Assembly (NCBI GenBank): GCA_011374975.1
Contig: DRNU01000022.1
Coordinates: 1 to 32,262 of the forward strand
Direction: 5' to 3'
Length of the DNA: 32,262 nt
Source of the DNA: Gammaproteobacteria bacterium
GTDB lineage: Bacteria; Pseudomonadota; Gammaproteobacteria; DSM-19610
The notes below the pieces were generated by a model. That model made no database searches. It was not told the origin of the DNA and saw only the letters and a program-made list of their open reading frames with translations. The translations under genes and the position numbers were made by a program. Positions 16,743 to 25,090 of the stretch are shown one piece after another (the stretch's first letter is position 1; every line of letters starts with the position of its first letter).

Positions 16743-17717
16743 ATGGAGAAAACGAGCAAGCCGGCCGTGCGTTGGATGGATATTTCGGCCGGTGAGGCGG
16801 GGCAGAGGATCGACAACTTCCTGCTGCGCACGCTGAAAGGCGTGCCCAAAAGCCGTATCTACCGCCTGCTGCGCAAGGGCGAGGTGCGGGTGAACAAGGG
16901 GCGTATACGGCCCGAATACCGCCTGCAGGCGGGTGACCAGGTGCGCATACCCCCGGTACGGGTATCTGAACGGGCACCGGCGACCCCGGACCCGTCGGCC
17001 ATCCAGCGACTGGCCGATGCTATTATTTACGAGGACAAGCGCCTGCTGGTGCTGAACAAACCGTCCGGGATGGCGGTACACGGCGGCAGCGGGCTCAGTT
17101 ACGGGGTGATCGAGGCGCTGCGGGTACTGCGCCCCGATGCGCCTTACCTGGAACTGGTGCACCGCCTGGACCGCGACACCTCGGGCTGCCTGCTGATCGC
17201 CAAGCGCCGCAGTGAGTTACGCACCCTGCACGAACTGTTACGCAACGGAGCGGTCGAAAAGCGCTACCTGCTGCTGGCGCAGGGTGACTGGAGCCAGGGG
17301 CCGTTCAGACTGGATGCCCCGCTGCGGAAAAACCTGCTGCATGGCGGCGAGCGCATGGTGCGGGTCGACCCGGAGGGCAAGACGGCGCTGACGGAATTCC
17401 GCTTCCTGGAAGGCTATCCCGGCGCCAGCCTGATGGAAGCCGTGCTGAAAACCGGCCGTACCCACCAGATCCGGGTACACGCCGCGCATGCCGGACACCC
17501 GCTGGCCGGTGACGGCAAGTACGGCGATGCGGCATTTAACCGGCGGATGCGCGATATGGGCCTGAAGCGCCTGTTCCTGCATGCTCACTACGTGGCATTC
17601 GAGGACCGGGAACGCGGCCGCAGTGTCGAGGTCAGCGCACCGCTTGGCCCCGGGCTGAGAAAACTGGTTCAGCAATTGGAAACTACACCCGATACAGGGC
17701 ACGAAGGACAGCAGTAG
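16743..17717 (+). CDS. rluC: 23S rRNA pseudouridine synthase RluC
   Basis: A 324-residue enzyme that makes pseudouridines in 23S rRNA (positions 955, 2504 and 2580 in E. coli). An N-terminal S4 RNA-binding domain (about residues 18-80, with GQRIDNFLLRTLKGVPKSR and LRKGEVRVNKGRI) is followed by the RluA-type catalytic domain. Catalytic Asp143 lies in HRLDRDTSG. The downstream motifs TGRTHQIRVHAAHAGHPLAGD and LFLHAHYV are intact. The ATG at 16743 gives the family's usual N-terminus; an upstream in-frame ATG at 16662 would add 27 unrelated residues. The next gene starts one base after its stop region, so a HAD phosphatase and sppA are probably co-transcribed with it. Confidence 0.95.
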   Translation: MEKTSKPAVRWMDISAGEAGQRIDNFLLRTLKGVPKSRIYRLLRKGEVRVNKGRIRPEYRLQAGDQVRIPPVRVSERAPATPDPSAIQRLADAIIYEDKRLLVLNKPSGMAVHGGSGLSYGVIEALRVLRPDAPYLELVHRLDRDTSGCLLIAKRRSELRTLHELLRNGAVEKRYLLLAQGDWSQGPFRLDAPLRKNLLHGGERMVRVDPEGKTALTEFRFLEGYPGASLMEAVLKTGRTHQIRVHAAHAGHPLAGDGKYGDAAFNRRMRDMGLKRLFLHAHYVAFEDRERGRSVEVSAPLGPGLRKLVQQLETTPDTGHEGQQ

Positions 17718-17718
17718 T

Positions 17719-18444
17719 ATGGATAATGGAACAATACAGCCACAGCCGGAGAGCGTACGCCTGATTATTTTCGACTGGGACGGAACCCTGATGGATTCGG
17801 AAACCCAGATCGTACACGCCATGCATGCCGCCATTGACGACCTGCAGCTGGAGACGCGCAGCCCTGACCAGTGCCGGGATATCATCGGCCTGGGGCTGAA
17901 AGAGGCCATCGACGCCCTTTACCCGGGGCGCGACGACGCATTCCTGGAGCAGTTCGTGGACCGCTACCGGCACCACTGGTTTTCGATAGCGCATACTTCC
18001 GAACTGTTCCCCGGCGCGCTGGAAACACTGCGCGTGCTGAGAGAATCCGGCCTGCAACTGGCTGTTGCCACCGGCAAGGGGCGCAGCGGGCTGGACATGG
18101 TCCTGCAGACGACCGGCCTGGCGGACGTATTCGCCGCCACGCGCTGCTCGGACGAAACGCGCTCCAAACCGCATCCGCAGATGCTGGAGGAAATCCTGGC
18201 TGAACTGGACGTCGCCCCGCAGCATGCGCTGATGGTCGGTGACACTGAATATGATATGCGCATGGCTGTCGAAGCCGGTGTCGGATCGGTTGCGGTCAGT
18301 TACGGGGTGCATGCACGCGAGCGTCTGCTGCAACATGCGCCGCTGGTGTGCCTGGATAATATCGGGGAACTGGTCGACTGGCTGGCCGAAGAATGCCTGG
18401 TCGCACAGGAATTATTGTCACCGCCGCTGGTAGCGGCAGATTGA
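17719..18444 (+). CDS. HAD-superfamily phosphatase, Gph/PpaX-like
   Basis: A 241-residue HAD subfamily IA hydrolase. Motif I is IIFDWDGTLMDSE with nucleophile Asp19 and Asp21. Motif II is in VATGKGRSGL, the motif III Lys in SKPHPQML, and motif IV is MVGDTEYDM. The cap domain is alpha-helical and lies at about residues 30-95. Such enzymes release phosphate from small molecules such as phosphoglycolate or pyrophosphate. The substrate cannot be told from sequence. Its place between rluC and sppA is the same as in Pseudomonas. Eleven bases separate it from sppA. Confidence 0.9.
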   Translation: MDNGTIQPQPESVRLIIFDWDGTLMDSETQIVHAMHAAIDDLQLETRSPDQCRDIIGLGLKEAIDALYPGRDDAFLEQFVDRYRHHWFSIAHTSELFPGALETLRVLRESGLQLAVATGKGRSGLDMVLQTTGLADVFAATRCSDETRSKPHPQMLEEILAELDVAPQHALMVGDTEYDMRMAVEAGVGSVAVSYGVHARERLLQHAPLVCLDNIGELVDWLAEECLVAQELLSPPLVAAD

Positions 18445-18455
18445 GGTAACGCAAC

Positions 18456-19397
18456 ATGGAATCAAATCAGGAAACCAATGACCGCCAGCTGCTGGAAAAA
18501 CTGGCTTTCGCGGCGGTTAACGAACAGAAACGCGCGCGCCGCTGGGGCATCTTTTTCAAGTCGCTGATGTTCGTCTACCTGGCTGCCATCCTGTATCTCT
18601 ATACACCCGACTCCGACCTGAAATCAGTGGGAACCGGCAAGCACACCGCACTGGTCGACCTGAAGGGCGTAATAGCAGCCGACCAGGAAGCCAATGCCGA
18701 TGACGTGGCCACCGGCCTGCGCGATGCCTTCGAGGACAAGAACACCGTCGGTGTCATCCTGCGTATCAACAGCCCCGGCGGCAGCCCGGTCCAGGCGGGT
18801 TATATCAACGATGAAATCAAGCGCCTGCGCAAGGAATACCCGGACACCCCGCTGTACGTCGTGATCAGCGATATCTGCGCCTCGGGCGGCTATTACATTG
18901 CCGCCGCAGCGGACAAGATCTACGCGGACAAGGCCAGCATCGTGGGCTCCATCGGCGTGCGCATGGACGGTTTCGGCTTTGTCGAGGCGATAGACAAACT
19001 GGGCGTGGAACGCCGCCTGCTGACCGCCGGTGAGCACAAGGGGTTCCTCGACCCGTTCCAGCCGGTCAAGCAGGAAGATGTGCAACAGGTCCAGAACCTG
19101 CTCAATGATATCCATGACCAGTTTATCGACGTGGTCAGAACCGGGCGCGGCGAACGCCTGAAAGAAGACGAGAACCTGTTCAGCGGCTATGTCTGGACCG
19201 GCGAGCAGGCCATCGACCTCGGCCTGGTGGATGAGCTGGGCAGCGCCGGCTACGTGGCCCGCGAAGTGATCGGCGAGGAAACCATCGTCGACTACACCGT
19301 GTCCGAGGACTGGCTGACGAAGTTCGGCAAGCGCTTCGGTACTGCACTGGGGCGTGGTATGGGTGAGGTGCTGGGCGGTAACTTCTCGCTCAAGTAG
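18456..19397 (+). CDS. sppA: Signal peptide peptidase SppA, short form (S49)
   Basis: A 313-residue inner-membrane serine protease that degrades cleaved signal peptides. A single membrane helix at about residues 29-47 anchors the periplasmic catalytic domain. The Ser/Lys dyad is visible: Ser143 in ICASGGYYIA and Lys195 in AGEHKGFLDPF, 52 residues apart as in the short B. subtilis type. The oxyanion-region motif INSPGGSP is near 105. The length is that of the single-domain form, not the double E. coli form. GAGGTAAC precedes the ATG. It converges on maf, with a dispersed repeat between them. Confidence 0.94.
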   Translation: MESNQETNDRQLLEKLAFAAVNEQKRARRWGIFFKSLMFVYLAAILYLYTPDSDLKSVGTGKHTALVDLKGVIAADQEANADDVATGLRDAFEDKNTVGVILRINSPGGSPVQAGYINDEIKRLRKEYPDTPLYVVISDICASGGYYIAAAADKIYADKASIVGSIGVRMDGFGFVEAIDKLGVERRLLTAGEHKGFLDPFQPVKQEDVQQVQNLLNDIHDQFIDVVRTGRGERLKEDENLFSGYVWTGEQAIDLGLVDELGSAGYVAREVIGEETIVDYTVSEDWLTKFGKRFGTALGRGMGEVLGGNFSLK

Positions 19398-19411
19398 GAT
19401 CCCGCGGGGAC

Positions 19412-19480
19412 CCGTCATTCCGGCGAACGCCGGAATCCAGCGATCAAAACCTGGATGCCGGATCAACTCCGGCATGACGG
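19412..19480. repeat. GTCATTCCGG-type dispersed repeat, paired-hairpin copy
   Basis: Bases 19412-19440 and 19451-19480 are inverted, imperfect copies (CCGTCATTCCGGCGAACGCC... against ...CCGGCATGACGG) around a 10-base centre. It lies between the convergent sppA and maf genes and is the same family as 4546-4577 and 13629-13698. Confidence 0.85.
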
Positions 19481-19499
19481 ATTTTCTCCGAATCAACCC

Positions 19500-20090
19500 C
19501 TACGGAATCTGGATCCCGGCCGCATTGAGCCAGCTGGTCAGCCGGATCAGCGGCAAACCAATCAGCGCATTGGGATCCTCGCCCTGCATCGATTCGAACA
19601 GGCTGATGCCAAGCCCTTCCGATTTGAAGCTGCCCGCGCAGTTGTAAGGCTGTTCGCGGCGCAGGTAGCGTTCGATCTGCTGCTCCGTCAACGGCCGGAA
19701 TATCACATGGTAGGGAATCAGGTCGACCTGCGCCTGGTCGCTACGAGCATCGTACAGGCACAGGCCGGTCATAAAACTTACCCGCCGGCCCGCCAGCCGG
19801 GCCAGTTGCCGGCAGGCATTTTCATGATTGCCGGGTTTGCCCAGCACTTCGCCTTCACATAACGCCACCTGGTCGGAACCGATAATCAGTGCATCCGGGT
19901 ATTGCGAGGCGCCAACGCGTGCCTTGGCTTCCGACAGGCGCACCACCAGCGCCTCGGCGGATTCGTCCGCCCCGCGGGTTTCATCGACATCCGGGGCCAT
20001 GGTTTCAAACTCGATACCAAGGCGCTGCAGCAGTTCACGGCGGAACGGGGACGTGGAGGCGAGTACCAGGGTTCTGTCTGTATTGTTCAT
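19500..20090 (-). CDS. yceF: Maf-like nucleotide pyrophosphatase, YceF type
   Basis: A 196-residue cytosolic house-cleaning enzyme. E. coli YceF hydrolyses 7-methyl-GTP to its monophosphate. The N-terminal motif LASTSPFRRELL, the middle VRLSEAKARV, the catalytic-region LIIGSDQVALCEGEVLGKP and the C-terminal CAGSFKSEGLGISLFE and IGLPL are nearly collinear with E. coli YceF, favouring that subfamily over YhdE. Length is normal. The start at 20090 lies five bases after the gshA stop, so it is likely the last gene of an lpd-like - gshA - maf operon. In E. coli and Pseudomonas maf precedes yceD and rpmF, which are not adjacent here. Confidence 0.93.
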   Translation of the reverse strand: MNNTDRTLVLASTSPFRRELLQRLGIEFETMAPDVDETRGADESAEALVVRLSEAKARVGASQYPDALIIGSDQVALCEGEVLGKPGNHENACRQLARLAGRRVSFMTGLCLYDARSDQAQVDLIPYHVIFRPLTEQQIERYLRREQPYNCAGSFKSEGLGISLFESMQGEDPNALIGLPLIRLTSWLNAAGIQIP

Positions 20091-20095
20091 GGCGG

Positions 20096-21670
20096 TCAGG
20101 TCTGGGCAAAATAACGTTGCAGGTAATCCGCGAAAGGCAATTCATCCGCCGCTTCCCAGGCTTGCTGGTCTTCCAGCGACTTGGTCGCCAGCTCCGAGAA
20201 ATAACGTTCGCGGCTTTCGCTCATCGGCAGATTATTGAAAAAATGCCGGTGTATCTCGGACATGCGTTTGGCGAAATGGTAAAAGCCTTCGCCACGCTCG
20301 CGCATTTCATTCAGCATGCGCGCCGACGGCGTGAGGTCGGGGTCCTCCACCTTCTGCCGCTGCATATCCAGGGCCGAGCAGTAGGGTGTCTCGCTTGAAC
20401 TGCGGTCCAGCAGTTTGCAGACGCCGCGCATCTCCTCCAGCAGTTCCCCGGCCCAGGCGCGCAGGGTAATCGAATCGCCGTCGCGCACCAGTTTCAGTTC
20501 CGGTTCACGGCCCCGGTGTGCCGTGCGCAATTCATTTTCATCGATCGCCTTGCGCTCCGCCTCGCTGATCACCGGGCTGTCGTGCAGCAGGCAGAACAGC
20601 AGGAAACACTCGAGGAAGTACAGCTGGTGCTCGTTGATACCGAGCGGGTCGAAAGCATTGACATCCAGTGAACGCAACTCAACGTAAGACACACCACGCC
20701 GTTTCAGCGCCAGGGTGGGCTTTTCATTGCCGTTCAGGATCTGCTTGGGGCGAATGGTACTGTAGTATTCGTTCTCGATCTGCAGGATGTTGGCGTTCAG
20801 CTGCCGGTATTTGCCGTCCACCACCACACCGATTTTCTCGTATTCGGGGCAGGGGGTCTGGATGGCACAGGTCAGGCTGTCGATATAGGCCGCCAGGCTG
20901 TCGTAGTTGGCCTTGATGCCGTATTCGTTTTCCTTGTTGTTCTGGTAACCGATGTCGCCCATGCGCAGCGAGGTTGCATAAGGTTCGAAATAGGTGGTTT
21001 TATCGAACTCCTGCAAGGTGGTCGATGCCCCGCCAAGGAAAGACTTGCAGATCGCCGGCGAGGCACCGAACAGGTAGGGGATCAGCCAGCCGAAGCGTTG
21101 CAGGTTACGGATCAGGCCCATGTAGGATTCAGAAATAAAATCCTGCAAGGGCAGACGATTGCCTTCCAGCTCGGCATAGACCGGCCAGAACTCGGGCGGG
21201 AAAGAATAGTTGAAGTGCACCCCGGCGATGACCTGCATGACACGCCCGTAGCGGTAACCGAGGCCCTGGCGGTAGACGTGTTTCATCATGCCGGGATTGG
21301 AGCTGCCGTATTCGGCAATCGGGATACTGGTTTCACCGCCAACCACACAGGGCATGCTGGTGGCCCAGAAGTATTCACCGTCCAGGTGCTGGTAGACGTA
21401 CTGCTGGGTATCGCGCAGGAAATCGAGCACCTCGCGGATATGGTGGAACGGCGGGGTGATAAATTCGGTGAGCGCCTCGGAGTAGTCTGTAGTGATATAG
21501 GGATGGGTCAGGGCGGAACCCAGCCGGGGCGGATGCGGCGTCTGCGCGATCCCGCCTTCTTCGTTGACGCGCAGGCTTTCCTTTTCCACACCGATGGCGC
21601 TGTTGCGCATCAGGTGCGAATGCTTCAGGTCAATCAGCCTTTGCAGGCGTTGCCGGGCCCGGTCATACAC
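20096..21670 (-). CDS. gshA: Glutamate-cysteine ligase, type 1
   Basis: A 524-residue cytosolic enzyme that makes gamma-glutamylcysteine, the first and limiting step to glutathione. The N-terminal IGVEKESLRVNEEGGIAQ, then GSALTHPYITTDYSEALTEF, FWATSMPC, and further on LGYRYGRVMQVIAGVHFNYS and RNLQRFGWLIPYLFGASP are typical of the E. coli-type enzyme. The middle ELRSLDVNAFDPLGI motif is intact. Length agrees with E. coli (518). The GTG at 21670 is preferred: it lies two bases past the stop of the flavoprotein gene (TAACCGTG), which suggests coupled translation. gshB is not in the window. Confidence 0.95.
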   Translation of the reverse strand: MYDRARQRLQRLIDLKHSHLMRNSAIGVEKESLRVNEEGGIAQTPHPPRLGSALTHPYITTDYSEALTEFITPPFHHIREVLDFLRDTQQYVYQHLDGEYFWATSMPCVVGGETSIPIAEYGSSNPGMMKHVYRQGLGYRYGRVMQVIAGVHFNYSFPPEFWPVYAELEGNRLPLQDFISESYMGLIRNLQRFGWLIPYLFGASPAICKSFLGGASTTLQEFDKTTYFEPYATSLRMGDIGYQNNKENEYGIKANYDSLAAYIDSLTCAIQTPCPEYEKIGVVVDGKYRQLNANILQIENEYYSTIRPKQILNGNEKPTLALKRRGVSYVELRSLDVNAFDPLGINEHQLYFLECFLLFCLLHDSPVISEAERKAIDENELRTAHRGREPELKLVRDGDSITLRAWAGELLEEMRGVCKLLDRSSSETPYCSALDMQRQKVEDPDLTPSARMLNEMRERGEGFYHFAKRMSEIHRHFFNNLPMSESRERYFSELATKSLEDQQAWEAADELPFADYLQRYFAQT

Positions 21671-21672
21671 GG

Positions 21673-23076
21673 TTACAACAGTTCCAGGTCTGCCGGGTAA
21701 TCATCCGGGTTGAGTCCCGCCTTCCCGACCAGTTCGCGCAGCACCGGCTGGATAGCCTCTTCGAGTACCGGGTGGTAGAACGGCATGCGCAGCATCTGCA
21801 ACACGGTAAGTTGCTGTTCCATGCACCAGTTGAGCAAGTGGCCGAGGTGTTCGCCGTGCGGAACAACCATCGCCGCACCGAGCAAGCGGCCGCTGGCCTT
21901 GTCTGCGTACAGTCGCAGGATGCCCTTGTTTTTACCCATAATGAGCGCACGGCCCAGCATATTGAGGGCGACATCGGCGACCAGGGTATTGTCCAGGTCG
22001 AGCTCCGAATAACGCTGCCCGACCAGCACGATCTGCGGATCACAGAAGGTAATGGACAGGGGGGTCTTGCGGCGGAACGCGCGCGGGCTGTCGGCTGCCG
22101 CATTGATGCCGGCAATGCGCCCCTCGTCACCGGCCTCGTGCAGCAACTGACGCTCGTTGTTCACGTCGCCGGCGATGAACAACGCAGTATCTCCGATCTG
22201 CATGGTATGACGGTCATAGTCCGGCAACCCGTTGGCATCGAGTACGACACCGGCTTTTTCCAGCTCGAGCCGGTCCAGGTTGGGACGGCGGCCGATACTC
22301 ACCAGGACCTTGTCGACAATCACTGAGTTGTCGCCGGCACTGACGCGCAGCCTGCCATCACCGGCGTCCTCGATACTGGCAGGGTGCCCGAGCCACAGCG
22401 GCATTTCCTTGCCCAGGATCTGGATAGCCGTCTTGCTCGCCTCCGGGTCGTCCAGGCTGCCGACCGTTTCCAGCTGGTCGATACCCGTCACCTGCACACC
22501 GAGGCGGTGGAACGCCTGGCCCAGTTCCAGGCCGATAACGCCCATGCCGATCACCGCCATGGATTCAGGCAGTTCTTCGAGCTCGAATATTTCATCGGTG
22601 GTCAGTATGCGGTCACCGAGTGCCTTCCAGGCGTCGGGCACAATGGGGGTGGAGCCGGTGGCGATGACGATGCGCCTGGCGCGGATCCGGCGTTCGCCGA
22701 CCTGCAGCAGGCCGGGTTCGATAAACTGCGCATAACCCTCGATGAACGTGTCATCCATGTTGTCCGTGCTGTTCGACAGCACCTTGTCGACAAAGATATC
22801 GCGCAGGTCCTGTACGTGCTCCAGCACATCGGCGCCTTCTACTGTCAGCTGGTCGCCGCCGTTGATGCCTTCACGGTCAAACAGCTTGCGGCGGTGAAAA
22901 TCCTCGGCGACCTGTATCAGTGCCTTGGACGGCATGCAACCGACGCGGGCGCAGGTGGTACCCAGCTCACCGCCGTTGATCAGCACGAAGCTGTCTGCCT
23001 TGCGCCTGACCTGGCCCAGCGCATAAAGCCCGGCGCTACCGGCGCCTATGATGGCAACATCGACTTGTTGTTCCAT
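21673..23076 (-). CDS. Dihydrolipoamide dehydrogenase-like flavoprotein disulfide reductase
   Basis: A 467-residue class I pyridine nucleotide-disulfide oxidoreductase. FAD binding GAGSAG is at residues 11-16, the redox disulfide Cys42/Cys47 is in TTCARVGCMPSKALI, the NAD(P) fold MGVIGLELGQ starts near 176, and the second FAD motif IAGDVNNERQLLHEAGDEG is near 306. The C-terminal His435/Glu440 pair (HPVLEE) completes the active site. The CARVGC spacing matches the lipoamide dehydrogenase branch. However, the protein lacks neighbours for a 2-oxoacid dehydrogenase complex and is coupled to gshA instead. Reduction of a thiol disulfide, such as a glutathione-related compound, is an alternative. 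GGGTAG precedes the ATG. Confidence 0.87.
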   Translation of the reverse strand: MEQQVDVAIIGAGSAGLYALGQVRRKADSFVLINGGELGTTCARVGCMPSKALIQVAEDFHRRKLFDREGINGGDQLTVEGADVLEHVQDLRDIFVDKVLSNSTDNMDDTFIEGYAQFIEPGLLQVGERRIRARRIVIATGSTPIVPDAWKALGDRILTTDEIFELEELPESMAVIGMGVIGLELGQAFHRLGVQVTGIDQLETVGSLDDPEASKTAIQILGKEMPLWLGHPASIEDAGDGRLRVSAGDNSVIVDKVLVSIGRRPNLDRLELEKAGVVLDANGLPDYDRHTMQIGDTALFIAGDVNNERQLLHEAGDEGRIAGINAAADSPRAFRRKTPLSITFCDPQIVLVGQRYSELDLDNTLVADVALNMLGRALIMGKNKGILRLYADKASGRLLGAAMVVPHGEHLGHLLNWCMEQQLTVLQMLRMPFYHPVLEEAIQPVLRELVGKAGLNPDDYPADLELL

Positions 23077-23112
23077 ATATCTACCCGGGATGTTCGAAAG
23101 GTTTGACTGAAT

Positions 23113-24240
23113 TCAGTGTGCTATCTGGGCGCGTGCCTGTGCCAGCCCGCCACCGGTGTGTGTTGATTTGGAGTGGTACAGTGCCTGGTCAACCTGTTCC
23201 AGCAGGTTGGCAAAACTGTCGCCGTGGGTAGGCGCCTCGCCCAGGCCGAAGGTAACGCTGAAATCAATGGCGTTTTCGCGTGCCCAGCTGTTGACCTGCT
23301 CCTGGATGCGGATCGCAACGATTTCGGCGTTGGCCAGGCTGGTATCCTCCATCAATATGATGAACTCGTCGCCGCCGTAGCGTGAGGCGATATCGGTGCT
23401 GCGAATCGAACTGCGAACGATTTCGGCAAACTGTTTCAGTACCAGGTCGCCCGCAGCATGGCCGAGTTCATCGTTTACCGCCTTGAACTTGTCCAGGTCG
23501 GCAAACAGCAGGACGAACTTCTGCTGGTTGCGTTGCATGCGCTGGAACATGGCTTGCGCCACTTCCAGCAGCGCCCGCCGGTTAAGCAGGCCGGTCAGGG
23601 TATCCAGGTTGCTGTGCTGTTCCAGCTCGTGCCGGCTGCATTCGATGCGCCCCATCAGGATATAGGCATACACCAGGATGATACCGCCGAACAGGTTGAG
23701 GAAGATCAGCCCCGGCGACAGTGCGGCACCGCTGATCATGTAGCGTGCCGACAGAACCAGCATGGTGGCGGTAAAACAGCCCACCAGTGATTCGGCAAAC
23801 AGGCGCATGCCGTAACGCATGCCGTTGCCCAGCACGACCATGATGAACACCAGCAGCGAAGGCGGAATGGGGTAGGGGTCGTTAAGCACGGAAACCGCTG
23901 TCATGGCGATATCCACCCACATGGCGATATGGTAGCGCCTGGGATGGATGTGGTGTTTCGCCGCGTGCAGGTACAGCAGTGAATTGAGAATCAGGTAAGC
24001 GCCCAGTACGACATTCAGCTGGGTGAGGCTCCAGTAGGCAGGTTTAATACCTTCTACAGTGTTGAAGAACAGAAAACCCAGCAGCAGGAACACGTAGCGG
24101 GTGAAAAACTGTATCTGTTGTTCCTGCCAGGTCGGGTAACGATAGTCCGAATTGTAGTCCTCGGGCTTCGAGCGCCGATCCTCACTGTCCCTGCGGTCGG
24201 CATAGCGTCTGCGGTCTGATGACCGGCGTTGTTGTTTCAT
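23113..24240 (-). CDS. Membrane diguanylate cyclase (GGDEF)
   Basis: A 375-residue inner-membrane protein that makes cyclic di-GMP from two GTP. An Arg/Asp/Ser-rich cytoplasmic N-terminus (about residues 1-35, with repeated DRR) is followed by a block of about six hydrophobic helices (about 45-200) and then the GGDEF domain. The active-site motif is intact, GGDEF at 289-293, and the product-inhibition site RxxD is present at Arg280-Asp283, five residues before it. DTLTGLLNRRAL marks the domain start near 216. There is no EAL, HD-GYP or PAS domain, so the membrane block is the only candidate sensor. The gap upstream (24241-24326) holds a TATACT box on this strand but no clear -35. Confidence 0.93.
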   Translation of the reverse strand: MKQQRRSSDRRRYADRRDSEDRRSKPEDYNSDYRYPTWQEQQIQFFTRYVFLLLGFLFFNTVEGIKPAYWSLTQLNVVLGAYLILNSLLYLHAAKHHIHPRRYHIAMWVDIAMTAVSVLNDPYPIPPSLLVFIMVVLGNGMRYGMRLFAESLVGCFTATMLVLSARYMISGAALSPGLIFLNLFGGIILVYAYILMGRIECSRHELEQHSNLDTLTGLLNRRALLEVAQAMFQRMQRNQQKFVLLFADLDKFKAVNDELGHAAGDLVLKQFAEIVRSSIRSTDIASRYGGDEFIILMEDTSLANAEIVAIRIQEQVNSWARENAIDFSVTFGLGEAPTHGDSFANLLEQVDQALYHSKSTHTGGGLAQARAQIAH

Positions 24241-24326
24241 AGTGCGCCTGCTTCACAATCCATTGGTGGACAATTCAACCCTGAGAACATCGCAGTATAA
24301 AAGTTTTCTAATATTTCCGGTAGTGA

Positions 24327-25088
24327 TTACCAGTAATTTTCTACAGTGATATGCCCCGGGGTGCGGCGCCGGTTACGGGTCAGACCGCGTGTTTCAAGCA
24401 CCGCCTGGGTGGATTTCACCATATCCGGGTTGCCGCAGATCATGACCTGTGAGCGCTGCGGTGAAATTTCCAGACCGGCGCGCTGTTCCAGGCGCCCGTC
24501 CTCGATAGCCGCCGGAATCCGCGCACGGATGGCGAAATCGGTGTCTTCACGGCTGACGAAGGGAATAAAACTGAACTGCCCGGGGTGTTGTTCGCCCAGT
24601 GCCGCGATGGTGTCCTGGAAGCTGAGTTCCCCGGCCAGTCGCACCGCATGCACCAGAACGATGCTCTGGTAGGTCTGCCAGGGCTCGCGGGTTTTCAGCA
24701 TGGAGAGAAACGGCCCGATTGCCGTCCCGCTGGACAACATCCAAAGCTGTTCAGCAGCTGGAACCTCATTGAGGGTAAGAAATCCGGCCGCCTTGCGCAT
24801 GACATAAATGCTGTCTCCCGGCCTGAGCTCCAGCATGGCGCCGGTCAGCGGGCCATCGGGCACCGTGACGAAATAGAACTCCAGCGGTTCCTCACCGGGC
24901 GCATTGACGTAAGAGTAGGGCCGGCTGATGAATTCATCACCAATGACCAGCCCCAGCTTGGTGAACTGGCCCGCGGTAAAGGGATCCGTATCGGCATCGA
25001 TGCGGATCGAGAACAGTTTGTCCGTCCACGGGTGCAGTTCCCGTACCCGGCCCGTGCTCCAGCGTTTTGAGTCGATATCCTTGCCCAT
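24327..25088 (-). CDS. fpr: Ferredoxin/flavodoxin-NADP+ reductase
   Basis: A 253-residue flavoprotein that moves electrons between NADPH and ferredoxin or flavodoxin in the cytosol, used for Fe-S enzyme and radical enzyme activation and in oxidative stress. The FAD motif is RPYSYVNAP at residues 56-64, the NADP-side motif SSGTAIGPFLSML is at 119-131, MICGNPDMV lies near 213, and the protein ends in ENYW, like the E. coli Fpr end HYW. The ATG at 25088 has AGGGATAA upstream; the longer frame has no support. Its start follows two bases after the stop of the unknown gene at 25091-25786, so the two form a pair. Confidence 0.95.
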   Translation of the reverse strand: MGKDIDSKRWSTGRVRELHPWTDKLFSIRIDADTDPFTAGQFTKLGLVIGDEFISRPYSYVNAPGEEPLEFYFVTVPDGPLTGAMLELRPGDSIYVMRKAAGFLTLNEVPAAEQLWMLSSGTAIGPFLSMLKTREPWQTYQSIVLVHAVRLAGELSFQDTIAALGEQHPGQFSFIPFVSREDTDFAIRARIPAAIEDGRLEQRAGLEISPQRSQVMICGNPDMVKSTQAVLETRGLTRNRRRTPGHITVENYW

Positions 25089-25090
25089 GC

